Positions 36,550-46,600 of a stretch of DNA of 47,165 bases are shown here, one piece after another; the stretch's first letter is position 1, and each line of letters starts with the position of its first letter. This stretch comes from Bacteroidota bacterium (GTDB taxonomy: Bacteria > Bacteroidota > Bacteroidia > Flavobacteriales > Flavobacteriaceae): assembly GCA_027620655.1 (NCBI GenBank), contig JAQCDS010000009.1, positions 1-47,165 of the forward strand, written 5' to 3'. The notes under the pieces were generated by a model. That model had not been told where the DNA came from. It did no database searches and was given only the letters and a program-made list of their open reading frames with translations. Position numbers and translations under genes: made by a program.

Positions 36550-39537
36550 ATGCAAAATAAAGGATTAGTAAAGTTATTTGCCTTGTTGTTTGGATTGGTA
36601 AGTATTTATCAATTATCATTCACATTTAAGGCAAACCAAATTGAAGATGAAGCAAAACAATATGCCATCAATAAAATTGCAGAAACAGAAACGGATTATG
36701 ATTCAAAACGTTCAATAGAACGATTGAATTATTTAGATTCTCTCAAAACTCAAGAAGTATTTAATATAGGAGTAGCGGCTTTCAACTACGACGAAGTCAA
36801 AGAAAAAGCGATGAATCTTGGTCTTGATCTTAAGGGTGGAATCAATGTCATCCTTCAAATTTCTGTAAAAGATATTCTTGTAGGATTAGCTAACGAAAGC
36901 AAAGATCCTACCTTTAGAAAAGCACTTAGCGATGCCGAAGAACTTCAAAAAGACAGTCAAAACACCTATTTAGAAGACTTTTTTGTCGCATTTGAAACTA
37001 TTGATGCAGAGGCCAAATTGGCTTCACCAGATATTTTTGCCAACAGAACACTTAGTGATGAAATTACTTTCAACATGAGTAATGATGAGGTAAAACCAAT
37101 TTTATCTGCAAAAATTGATGAATCTATTATTTCTGCTTTTGAAGTCTTAAGAAAACGTATTGATAAATTTGGTGTAACTCAACCCAATATCCAACGTATT
37201 GGAACTTCAGGACGAATCCTAGTAGAATTGCCAGGGGCCAAAGAAGTTGAGCGTGTAAAAGGGCTGCTTCAAAGTACAGCACAATTGGAGTTTTGGGATG
37301 CCTATAAAGGCGATGAATTTGGAAGTTTCTTATTTCAAGCCAATGAAGTTTTAAAAGAGGTTGTACAAACATCGGCAGAGGAGGAAACAACAACGGAAAC
37401 AGAGGCGGATGCAATTTCTGATATCATTGGTGATACCGATGCAGAAACTGGAGAAGATGGAACCGTCAATCCTTTAATTGACTTGATTCGTGCACCTGGA
37501 TATTCAGGAGGCCCTGTTTTGGCTTCTTTTGAGGCTAAAGATCAACAAAAAGTTTCAGAATATTTAAATAACCCAAAGGTTAGAGCACTACTCTCGCCAG
37601 AGCAACGCTATGTAAAGTTTGTTTGGGGCATTCCACAAATACAACAAACTAATGAAGAAGACACACAAAGCATTGAGCTTGTAGAACTTTATGCGCTAAA
37701 GGGTAATAGAGAAAACAAACCACAACTGAGTGGTGCAGTAATTACTGATGCACGACAGTCATATCAACAAAATGGAAACCCAAGTGTTTCTATGCAGATG
37801 AATCTAAAAGGTGCAAAAATTTGGGAACAAATGACCGGAAATGCTTTCAATACAGGCGGTCAAATTGCTATTGTATTGGACGATATTGTGTATTCTGCAC
37901 CTGGTGTAACATCAGGGCCTATTGCTGGAGGAAATTCAGAAATTTCTGGTTCTTTCACACTCAATGAAGCTGTAGATTTGGCAAACGTATTGCGTGCTGG
38001 TAAATTACCGGCTTCTGCAGATATCGTTCAAGCCGAAGAAGTAGGGCCATCACTTGGCCAAGAAGCCATTGATAGTGGAATGAAATCTTTCTTAATTGCT
38101 TTGGCATTTGTATTGCTATGGATGATTTTTTACTACGGAAAATCAGGATTATTTTCTAATGTAGCCTTATTGCTTAACATCCTTTTAATCTTCGGGATTT
38201 TATCTGGATTAGGCGCAGTTTTGACACTTCCTGGTATCGCAGGTATTGTACTTACTATAGGTATTGCAGTTGATGCCAATGTACTGATTTATGAGCGCAT
38301 TCGAGAAGAATTATACAAAGGAAAAGGTCAAAAAGAATCTGTACAAGATGGTTTTTCAAATGCATTGTCATCAATCCTAGATGCAAACATTACGACTGGA
38401 CTTACCGCCTTGATTTTATACACTTTTGGAACAGGTCCAATCAAAGGATTTGCAACGACCTTGTTAATTGGTATTTTAACTTCATTATTTACCGCTATTT
38501 TTATTTCTAGATTATTGATTGATTGGAATTTGAACCGAGGAGGAAAACTTGATTTTTCTACTGGAATGACAAAAGGGTTGTTCCGCTCCATTAACTTAGA
38601 ATTCCTAAAGAAACGTAAAATAGCTTACATCATTTCTGGAACTATTATCATTGCAGGATTGGCATCACTTTTTACTACTGGACTCGATCAAGGCATTGAT
38701 TTTGTTGGAGGACGAACCTATACCGTTCGTTTTGCACAGGATATGAATACTGAGGAAGTCAAGTCAGCTGTAAACGATGTTTTTAACAGTGCTGAAGTCA
38801 AAACTATTGGTAGTGCTAATCAATTGAAAATTTCTACAAAATATAAAGTCAATGAAAATTCTGCAGAGGTTGATGCTGAGGTACAAGAAAAATTATATGG
38901 TGCATTGGTACCATTCTTGCCAGACGGTACAACATACAAACAGTTTATTGATGCAGAAAATAATATTGGAAAAATGTATTCTGGAAAAGTGAGTCCAACC
39001 ATTGCCGATGACATCAAGCGTTCATCTGTTTGGGCTATTTTAGGATCACTTATTGTAGTTTTCCTGTATATTTTATTAAGATTCAAAAAATGGCAATTTT
39101 CACTGGGTGCAGTAGCAGCTGTATTTCATGATGTATTGATTGTATTGGGAATTTTCTCTATTGCTTGGAAGTTTTTACCATTTAGTATGGAAATCGATCA
39201 AGCATTTATTGCAGCTATTCTTACGGTAATCGGATATTCCTTGAACGATACTGTGGTCGTTTTCGATAGAATTCGAGAATATATTAATGAGCATTCGATT
39301 TGGGATTTTGGGAAAATTGTAAATAGTGCCTTGAACAGTACTTTGAGTAGAACTTTGAACACCTCGTTGACAACTTTAGTTGTGCTTTTGGCCATGTTCG
39401 TTTTTGGAGCAGATTCATTACGTGGATTATTGTTTGCATTAATTGTAGGTGTTCTTGTAGGAACATATTCTTCGGTATTTATTGCAACTCCAATTATGCA
39501 CGATACACTTAAACGATTAGATAAAAAATCTAAATAA
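36550..39537 (+). CDS. secDF: fused protein translocase subunit SecDF
   Basis: The 995-residue protein fuses SecD and SecF. The first half has an N-terminal helix, the LGLDLKGGINVILQ motif, a large periplasmic region and a membrane block with GIVLTIGIAVDANVLIYERIREE. The second half repeats this plan with LDQGIDFVGGRTYTVRF, then VIGYSLNDTVVVFDRIRE in its own membrane block. SecDF uses the proton gradient to complete Sec-dependent export. An acidic Thr/Glu-rich insertion lies near residues 275-315 of the periplasmic part. A single fused chain is common in Bacteroidota. Confidence 0.96.
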   Translation: MQNKGLVKLFALLFGLVSIYQLSFTFKANQIEDEAKQYAINKIAETETDYDSKRSIERLNYLDSLKTQEVFNIGVAAFNYDEVKEKAMNLGLDLKGGINVILQISVKDILVGLANESKDPTFRKALSDAEELQKDSQNTYLEDFFVAFETIDAEAKLASPDIFANRTLSDEITFNMSNDEVKPILSAKIDESIISAFEVLRKRIDKFGVTQPNIQRIGTSGRILVELPGAKEVERVKGLLQSTAQLEFWDAYKGDEFGSFLFQANEVLKEVVQTSAEEETTTETEADAISDIIGDTDAETGEDGTVNPLIDLIRAPGYSGGPVLASFEAKDQQKVSEYLNNPKVRALLSPEQRYVKFVWGIPQIQQTNEEDTQSIELVELYALKGNRENKPQLSGAVITDARQSYQQNGNPSVSMQMNLKGAKIWEQMTGNAFNTGGQIAIVLDDIVYSAPGVTSGPIAGGNSEISGSFTLNEAVDLANVLRAGKLPASADIVQAEEVGPSLGQEAIDSGMKSFLIALAFVLLWMIFYYGKSGLFSNVALLLNILLIFGILSGLGAVLTLPGIAGIVLTIGIAVDANVLIYERIREELYKGKGQKESVQDGFSNALSSILDANITTGLTALILYTFGTGPIKGFATTLLIGILTSLFTAIFISRLLIDWNLNRGGKLDFSTGMTKGLFRSINLEFLKKRKIAYIISGTIIIAGLASLFTTGLDQGIDFVGGRTYTVRFAQDMNTEEVKSAVNDVFNSAEVKTIGSANQLKISTKYKVNENSAEVDAEVQEKLYGALVPFLPDGTTYKQFIDAENNIGKMYSGKVSPTIADDIKRSSVWAILGSLIVVFLYILLRFKKWQFSLGAVAAVFHDVLIVLGIFSIAWKFLPFSMEIDQAFIAAILTVIGYSLNDTVVVFDRIREYINEHSIWDFGKIVNSALNSTLSRTLNTSLTTLVVLLAMFVFGADSLRGLLFALIVGVLVGTYSSVFIATPIMHDTLKRLDKKSK

Positions 39538-39551
39538 AGACTTTACAAATC

Positions 39552-39585
39552 AAAAAAAAGCCACTCGATAGAGTGGCTTTTTTTT
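39552..39585. terminator. bidirectional terminator between secDF and lgt
   Basis: A perfect stem (A-run plus GCCACTC with GAGTGGC plus T-run) around a GATA loop lies between the convergent secDF and lgt stops. Both strands give a T-run after the stem. Confidence 0.85.
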
Positions 39586-39603
39586 GTTAAAACATATTTT
39601 TAA

Positions 39604-40437
39604 TTATGAAGCTTTAGTTTTATGAAAAAACATAAAATAAAGCCCTATAAGGATAAAAGGAATACTAAGAACTTGTCCTGTGTTCAATCCTAAAATCCAA
39701 TCTTCTCGGCCATCAACTTGTGCAATTTTAAATTGTTCAACAAAAACTCTAACCGCCATAAGCAAGAGTAAAAATAATCCAAAAAGAAACCCTTCTTGTT
39801 GTCTTTTGTTGGTCTTCCAATACAAAAGAAATAAAATTAAAAACACAAAAATATATCCAAAAGCTTCGTACAATTGGCCAGGGTGACGAGGGATGGAGTC
39901 CATATCTTTAAAAATGATAGCCCATGGTAAATCCTCACTTGCTGGTTTTCCAATCATTTCAGAATTAAAAAAATTACCAATTCTAATAAATATTGCACCC
40001 AGTGCACAAGGAATTACAACACGGTCCAAAATCCATAAAACAGACTTTTTAAGTATTTTTTTATTGTAGATATACATGGAAATAATCATCCCAATGGCTG
40101 CCCCATGACTAGCCAAACCTCTAAAGCCCGTAAATTCAAAACCTCCGCTAAATTTGAAGGGTAAAAACACACTAAAAAAATCCTCTCGAAATAATTCTGA
40201 TTGATAAAAAATAACATGACCCAATCTTGCCCCAATCATAATTCCCAAAACGGAATACATAAACAAACTATCCATTTTGCTTTCTGATTCTCCCTCATTT
40301 TTGTAGATTTTTTTCATGATTTGAAGACCAAAAATGAAAGCAATCATCCACATTAAACTATAATAATGAATTTTGAAATCTCCAAATAATCTAATTCCTT
40401 CCGATGCAGGTTCCCATACAATTTGTAAAAAATTCAT
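39604..40437 (-). CDS. lgt: prolipoprotein diacylglyceryl transferase
   Basis: The 277-residue product starts at ATG 40437 (MNFLQIVWEPASEG); a longer frame to 40533 would overlap yidD and add an atypical N terminus. The membrane protein has the Lgt features GFRGLASHGAAIG, RIGNFFNSEMIGKP and HPGQLYEAFGY with about seven helices. It transfers diacylglycerol from phosphatidylglycerol to the lipobox Cys of prolipoproteins, the first step for GldJ and the other lipoproteins. It lies 67 bases after yidD on the same strand. Confidence 0.95.
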   Translation of the reverse strand: MNFLQIVWEPASEGIRLFGDFKIHYYSLMWMIAFIFGLQIMKKIYKNEGESESKMDSLFMYSVLGIMIGARLGHVIFYQSELFREDFFSVFLPFKFSGGFEFTGFRGLASHGAAIGMIISMYIYNKKILKKSVLWILDRVVIPCALGAIFIRIGNFFNSEMIGKPASEDLPWAIIFKDMDSIPRHPGQLYEAFGYIFVFLILFLLYWKTNKRQQEGFLFGLFLLLLMAVRVFVEQFKIAQVDGREDWILGLNTGQVLSIPFILIGLYFMFFHKTKAS

Positions 40438-40504
40438 AATGTTGTTTTGTTTTGGTTGTAAATATAAAGAAATGAAAGAGATTGGAAAGAATACTAGACT
40501 TTTA

Positions 40505-40735
40505 CTAATTATTATTTTTTGGAACAGGATCATGTCCCGATCCTCCCCACGGGTGACATCTAAAAATTCGTTTTATCCCAAAAAAAACACCTTTTAAAAA
40601 ATGATGTTCTTGCAGCGCCTCTATGCAATATTGAGAGCATGTTGGTTGAAATCTACAACGTGCTGGGAGTAGTGGAGAAATCCATTTTTGATATCCCTTA
40701 ATTAATGTAATCAATAATTTTTTCAATAAAGTCAT
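40505..40735 (-). CDS. yidD: membrane protein insertion efficiency factor YidD
   Basis: The 76-residue protein has the family pattern [20 protein letters not shown], the CSQYCIEAL stretch and the C-terminal [14 protein letters not shown]. It has an amphipathic N terminus and three Cys residues, as usual. YidD is thought to assist YidC-dependent insertion at the inner membrane. It starts 4 bases after the cysS stop and precedes lgt, so cysS-yidD-lgt looks like an operon. Confidence 0.94.
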   Translation of the reverse strand: MTLLKKLLITLIKGYQKWISPLLPARCRFQPTCSQYCIEALQEHHFLKGVFFGIKRIFRCHPWGGSGHDPVPKNNN

Positions 40736-40739
40736 AAAC

Positions 40740-42221
40740 TTATTCTACAGAAAAAGTTGTTCCTTCTTTACCGTCTTTTAATTGAATTCCGATTTCGGCC
40801 AATTGATCCCGTATTTGATCTGAAAGTGCAAAGTTTTTTTGTGATCGAGCTTCATTTCTCATCGAAATTAGAAGTTGAACAGTGTCTGCAAGTTTATCGC
40901 TAGAGGATTCTGTTGAGGTTTTTTGAAGGCCTAAGAGGTCAAAAATAAATGCATCTAATGTTTTTATAAGTAATTTTAGACTCTCTGCATCGATAGTATT
41001 TGTACCATCTTTTATTTGATTGACATATTTAACAGCACTAAAAATTTCAGCAATTAAAATCGGCGTATTAAAATCGTCATTCATGGCATTGTAACAGCTT
41101 TGTTTCCAAGCTGAAACATCAAAATCTGACGAAACTTCTGATGCAGATAATGATGAAAGTGTGTCAAGAGCATCCATTAATTTTTGAAATCCTTTTTCTG
41201 AGGCCAAAAGCGCATCGTTACTGAAATCCAATATACTTCTGTAGTGGGCTTGCATCATAAAAAACCGAACAACAGAGGGCGAAAATCCTTTGGAGAGTTT
41301 GTCAGTATCACCACTAAGAATCTCTGCAGGTAAAATATTATTTCCTGTAGATTTTGCCATTTTTTGACCGTTTAGTGTTAGCATATTGGCATGCATCCAA
41401 TAGTTAACTGGGTTGTGATTGTGCCATGCTTTTGCTTGTGCGATTTCACATTCGTGGTGAGGAAATTTTAAATCTAAACCACCTCCATGAATATCAAATT
41501 GTTCACCTAAGTATTTGGTACTCATAGCAGTACACTCTAAATGCCACCCTGGAAAACCAATACCCCATGGCGATGGCCATCGCATAATGTGTTGTGGCTC
41601 AGCTTTTTTCCAAAGGGCAAAATCTTGTGGGTTTTTTTTGTCAGACTGACCATCAAGTGCTCGTGTGTTGTGTATGAGGTCTTCTATTTTTCGACCACTC
41701 AAAACACCATAATTATTGGATTCATTGTATTTGATAACATCAAAATAAATTGACCCATTGGCTTCATAAGCAAAACCGTTATCAATAATTTCTTTTATAA
41801 TTTCAATTTGTTCTACAATATGTCCTGTAGCTGTAGGTTCTATACTGGGTGGAAGAAAATTGAAAGTATTTAAAATGTTGTGAAAATCTACAGTGTAAAT
41901 TTGAACTACTTCCATAGGTTCTAGTTGTTCTAATCTTGCTTTTTTTGCAATGCGATCTTCACCTTGGTCCTCATCATTTTCTAAGTGCCCTGCATCGGTA
42001 ATGTTTCGAACATAGCGCACTTTATAGCCTAAATGTTTGAAATATCGAAAAATCATATCGAATGACATAAAGGTTCTTACATTGCCTAAATGAACATTGC
42101 TGTACACTGTTGGGCCACAAACGTAGAGTCCAATATGACCTTCGTTTATTGGTTTAAACGCTTCTTTTTTTCCAGTAATGGAATTGTAAATTTTGATTTT
42201 ATGTTCCTCAAATAACTTCAT
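40740..42221 (-). CDS. cysS: cysteinyl-tRNA synthetase
   Basis: The 493-residue class I synthetase has the zinc-site Cys in [19 protein letters not shown], where HLGN is the HIGH-type motif. It also has the [10 protein letters not shown] zinc region, HHECEIAQ and the KMAKSTGN form of the KMSKS loop. A C-terminal helical anticodon-binding domain completes it. It charges tRNA-Cys with cysteine. It lies 16 bases after the folE stop and just before yidD on the minus strand. Confidence 0.96.
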   Translation of the reverse strand: MKLFEEHKIKIYNSITGKKEAFKPINEGHIGLYVCGPTVYSNVHLGNVRTFMSFDMIFRYFKHLGYKVRYVRNITDAGHLENDEDQGEDRIAKKARLEQLEPMEVVQIYTVDFHNILNTFNFLPPSIEPTATGHIVEQIEIIKEIIDNGFAYEANGSIYFDVIKYNESNNYGVLSGRKIEDLIHNTRALDGQSDKKNPQDFALWKKAEPQHIMRWPSPWGIGFPGWHLECTAMSTKYLGEQFDIHGGGLDLKFPHHECEIAQAKAWHNHNPVNYWMHANMLTLNGQKMAKSTGNNILPAEILSGDTDKLSKGFSPSVVRFFMMQAHYRSILDFSNDALLASEKGFQKLMDALDTLSSLSASEVSSDFDVSAWKQSCYNAMNDDFNTPILIAEIFSAVKYVNQIKDGTNTIDAESLKLLIKTLDAFIFDLLGLQKTSTESSSDKLADTVQLLISMRNEARSQKNFALSDQIRDQLAEIGIQLKDGKEGTTFSVE

Positions 42222-42237
42222 TTGATGGCTAATGTTT

Positions 42238-42915
42238 TTAGAATTTTGTGCTTAATTGAATGTAATCCAAAAACTCTCTTTTAGTTTCTTTGTTTTTGAA
42301 TTTTCCACCAAACTCACTTGTTACTGTACTACTCTCAATGTCTTTAATTCCTCTAGAATTAACGCAAAGGTGTTTGGCATCAATTACACATGCAACGTCT
42401 TTTGTATTTAAAACATTTTGAAGCTCTTTTACAATTTGAATTGTAAGACGCTCTTGAACTTGTGGTCTTCTTGCATAATAATCTACAATTCTATTCATTT
42501 TGGATAATCCAACAACAGTTCCGTTAGAGATGTAAGCCACATGCGCTCTTCCAACAATTGGGAGTAAATGATGCTCACAAGTTGAGTATAGTGTAATGTT
42601 TTTTTCGACAAGCATTTCACCATAATTGTATTTATTTTGAAATGTCGAAGCTTTTGGTTTTTTCTCTGGGTCAAGTCCACCAAAAATTTCATTGACAAAC
42701 ATTTTTGCAACTCTGTTTGGAGTACCCCTTAGACTATCATCAGCTAAATCCAGCCCAAGTGTTTCCATTATGTGTTTGACATCATCTTTTATGATTTCAA
42801 TTTTTTCTTCATTATTCAAAAGAAAAGCATCATTTCGAATTGGTGTATCTGAAGATGTCCCAATATGATGATCTCCAAGGTTGTCTGCTTCAGCAGAGTT
42901 TATTTGTATTCCCAT
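42238..42915 (-). CDS. folE: GTP cyclohydrolase I
   Basis: The 225-residue enzyme has the zinc and catalytic motif [41 protein letters not shown] and the [12 protein letters not shown] segment with the second zinc Cys follow. It turns GTP into 7,8-dihydroneopterin triphosphate, the entry to folate and, via QueD and QueE, to queuosine. The first 30 residues are a variable hydrophilic extension. It is the first gene of folE-cysS-yidD-lgt and has a perfect -7 box upstream (42951-42958). Confidence 0.96.
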   Translation of the reverse strand: MGIQINSAEADNLGDHHIGTSSDTPIRNDAFLLNNEEKIEIIKDDVKHIMETLGLDLADDSLRGTPNRVAKMFVNEIFGGLDPEKKPKASTFQNKYNYGEMLVEKNITLYSTCEHHLLPIVGRAHVAYISNGTVVGLSKMNRIVDYYARRPQVQERLTIQIVKELQNVLNTKDVACVIDAKHLCVNSRGIKDIESSTVTSEFGGKFKNKETKREFLDYIQLSTKF

Positions 42916-42950
42916 TAATTTGATTAAATAATTGTGTTTTAATGTAATGA

Positions 42951-42958
42951 CAAAGATA
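42951..42958 (-). promoter_or_regulatory. predicted -7 element of folE-cysS-yidD-lgt
   Basis: On the minus strand TATCTTTG matches TAnnTTTG exactly, 35 bases before the folE ATG. The -33 element is unclear. Confidence 0.45.
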
Positions 42959-43097
42959 GTTATTTTCTCTCTTTGAAGTTATGATTTATGATTATTAACA
43001 GATTTTTAGACATTGTTGAAAATATTTTTATTAATTTTATGATGTGTAGAATATTAATTTAATCTCCGCAAATAAACCAATTTTACCACACTAGCAA

Positions 43098-43129
43098 GTT
43101 GTTAGTTCGTCTAATATTTATTGCTTTTG
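43098..43129 (+). promoter_or_regulatory. possible promoter of the secreted-protein/metalloprotease pair
   Basis: GTTG (43098-43101), a 20-base spacer and TGCTTTTG (43122-43129) each differ by one base from the consensus, 18 bases before the first ATG. Confidence 0.4.
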
Positions 43130-43147
43130 TGAACCAATTTAACTTTT

Positions 43148-43621
43148 ATGAGAGCATTATTTTTCAATATTGTCTTTTGTGCATTCGTTTCATTTTCCTG
43201 TTTTGGGCAAAATTCTAATGTACCTAAGAACTCTTTAGGTGTTATAAAGTTCAACACCAATACAAAAACTCCATTTTCCGATGATGAGCTAAGTAAACTT
43301 CAAGAAGTTTATGGTGCAGCTCTATCAACAGAAATTCTCAATCGTCCAAACCGTGTTTTAGGAATTAAAGAAATTCTCAGAAACAGAGTTGTCATTAATA
43401 AATTTTCTGAAGCTGATCACAAAAAACCATATCCTCTACTCTCAGAAGTTTCTCTTTTTAATGCCTTTGTTTCTGATCTTCAAAGAGATCAGTTTTTTGA
43501 CCCAACAACTTTCAATCCGTTGAAATACAACTTTCCTTTTCATCGTAAAGGGTATCAATACTACAGCGTCGATCGAACCGACTACTTCATTTTGATTAAG
43601 CCACAACACTACAACAATTAA
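43148..43621 (+). CDS. hypothetical small secreted protein (157 residues)
   Basis: I do not recognise this protein. It has a signal peptide ending near CFGQ (residue 21). The mature domain of about 136 residues is hydrophilic and charged, with two motif-like stretches: NVPKNSLGVIKFNTNTKTPF and DQFFDPTTFNPLKYNFPFH. No lipobox, metal motif or T9SS C-terminal domain is visible, and the mature part has no Cys. Its stop is only two bases before the ATG of the giant metalloprotease, so the two are very likely co-transcribed. An accessory, chaperone or inhibitor role for that protease is possible but is inference from position only. Confidence 0.75.
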   Translation: MRALFFNIVFCAFVSFSCFGQNSNVPKNSLGVIKFNTNTKTPFSDDELSKLQEVYGAALSTEILNRPNRVLGIKEILRNRVVINKFSEADHKKPYPLLSEVSLFNAFVSDLQRDQFFDPTTFNPLKYNFPFHRKGYQYYSVDRTDYFILIKPQHYNN

Positions 43622-43623
43622 CC

Positions 43624-46600
43624 ATGAAAAAAATTACACTATTTATACTTTTAATTGTATTCTCTGGGCTTTATGTTTCAGCGCAACAGCGTACATGTGG
43701 CATGGAAGACCATATGGAGGAGCTGATGAAAGACCCTGTTTTTGCTAGTCAATGGGCCGAAAATCAAAAAAAGTTTAATGCTGAATTGTTGCGAAGACAA
43801 AATATGCAACAAAGATCTATCATGGATGAAATAGTAATACCTGTTGCTGTTCATTTTCCAGAAGCACAAGAGACGGACCGTGCATGCTTGGAAGCACTAG
43901 CTCAAAATCAAATAGACATCCTTAATGGTGATTATACTGCAACAAATCCAGATGCAACTCTTTGGAACGTTGCGAGTGGTTTTTATACTGGGGTAAATCA
44001 TGGTGTTGCCAATATAAAATTTTGTATTGCCACTTCAAACCACCCTGAAAATACAGACGATGAATTGGTAGAAGGGGGGCCAGCTGTTACTATTGGTTAT
44101 GATTTTGGTGGGGGAGCAGAAGTAGACCCTTTATGGGGAGGTTATATGAACTTTTTAATTAAAGATATTGGTGGTGGATTACTTGGGTTCTCTTTCTTAG
44201 GCGGAAGTATTGCAGCGGGTCAAGCAGTAACAATGAATTTAGGAGCTTTTGGCTCTGGATCAGGTTGTACAGACTCGGGTATTGTACCTGGAGCACCTTA
44301 TGATCTTGGGAGAACTACAACACATGAGCTGGGACATTTTTTTAACCTGAGACATCCATGGGGTAATGGCCCAGGCAGTTGCTCAGAAGATGATGGTATT
44401 GCAGATACTCCAAATATTGATAGTCCAAACTTTGGCTGTCCAAATCCTGGAAGTGTTAATGGCTGTGAAGATGGAGAGTTTGCACTCACTATGAGTTATA
44501 TGGACTATGGGGATGATGCATGTCTGTACATGTTTTCAGAAGGTCAAACAGATGTTGTAGATGCTTATGTTGCTGTACTTGAAGCCCAATTTAAACCAAA
44601 CACAGTTCCGGTTTGTGTAGAAACACCAATATATACCATGACAGACGGAACGATAAATACTTGTAATGGAATTTTTTATGACTCTGGGGGAGCCGATGGC
44701 AATTATTCTGATAATGAGGACTATACTTTAACTATTTGCCCAGACACTCCCGGACAGGTAATTCAATTAAATTTTACCTCATTTGAAACTCAAACAAATG
44801 CTGACATCCTTAGCATTTATAACGCTGACAATGCAGATGATCCAGCAACACTCATGGGAGATTTTTCAGGTTTTACCGCTGATGATAGTCCTGGAACCGT
44901 CATTGCTACTGGAACAAATCCTACAGGATGTTTGACCATAGTATTTACAAGCAGTAGTGGAGCTAGTTTTTCAGGATGGCAGGCTAATATATCTTGTCAA
45001 GATCCTCCTCAAGAATGTCAAACTATTCAAGCTCAACTTGATTCTGCTTTTCCAGCGCCAAATGAAGATGGTTTTATTTTGGTATGTCCTGGTGAAGAAA
45101 TTACACTAACTGGAAGTGGGACATTTTCTGAACCAGGCGGAGGAGATGGTGCTACATACCAATGGGAAACAGGAGATGGGACGGTCATTGATGGTCTAAC
45201 AGCAACTTTTTCTTTTGATGAACCTGGAGTTTATGTGGCCAATTTAAATATTTGGGATACAAATACCAGTATTTTTCCCGAAGGATGTAGAAATACAAAT
45301 TTGATAAATCAAATTATTAAAGTCAGTACAACTCCTGACTTTACTGGCACAAGAGCACAAACAAATCCTTTATGTTTTGGCGATAGCACAATCGTAAGAG
45401 CAGTAGTTACACCCACACCATATTATAATGAATGTACACCACCTGAAAGTGAAGTTACATTCCTACCCGATGGAAGTGGTGTATCCTATGAAACCTCCAT
45501 AATTGTGGATTGTTTTGATTCAGATCAAACTCTTGATGATATTAATCAATTAGTTGACATTTGTTTAGAGTTAGAGCATTCCTATTTAGGCGATTTGGAT
45601 ATTGAAATAATTTCTCCATCTGGTCAAACAGTTATTCTACAAAATCAAGGAGGTGGTTCAGCTAACCTTGGAGTGCCATGGGCTACCGGAACAGTTGACG
45701 GAGAGTCTTCCAATACTACACCTGGTGAAGGCTACTTATACTGTTTTGTCCCAGGCAACTCATACCCAACGTTGGTTGATGGAATTCAATCAGGCGGAAC
45801 TTTTCCCAACGGCGATAGTACAACAGCTACGTACACTGACAGTTTTGTTCCTGCTGGAACTTATTCATCGGATGAAACTCTTGATGGATTAATTGGATCT
45901 TCCTTAAATGGAAGTTGGACAATCAGAATCACTGATAATATTGGGTTAGACAATGGCTATATTTTTTCTTGGAGCTTAAGCTTTGATCCAGCTCTTCAAC
46001 CTCCAAATCTTTCATTCACTCCCGAAATTGTTTCAGGTTCATGGGCGGATGATCCAACTATCATAGCAGACGATGGAGATACGATTACAATTGCGCCTGG
46101 CACAGAGGGTCAATTTTGTTATACATACACCGCTCTCGATAATTTCGATTGCGAGTATACATATGAAGTTTGTGTTGATGTACTCCCTGAAATAATTTAT
46201 GATACTCCAACAGATCTTCTGATTTGCGATCAACCAGCACCACCATATATTTTTGATTTATCTCAAAATGAACAGACAATGCTTGTGCCTACTCCAAACC
46301 CTGATGATTATGTAGTTACATTTCATAATTCTTTGGAAGATGCAGAAAATGATGTTAACGCTATCGCTGATATCATTAATTATGATGGAGTTGACCAAGA
46401 AGAGATTTTTGTTAGATTCGAATATTTAGATTCAAATTGTTTTGAAATTGAATCTTTTCTACTCAAACTTATCGATTTACCTCAAATAAATCCAGTTGAT
46501 GATTTGAATTTATGCGATGATTTAACCAATGATGGTATTGAGGAATTTGACTTAGAACAACAGACAATAGAGATTTTAGGAGGTCAATCAGCAACAGATT

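Noticed and set aside
36550-39537. Separate secD and secF genes
   Set aside because: One uninterrupted frame contains both halves, so it is a fusion.
42916-43147. Riboswitch or T-box upstream of folE-cysS
   Set aside because: The AT-rich leader to the folE ATG is only about 30 bases from the predicted start and shows no conserved riboswitch fold.
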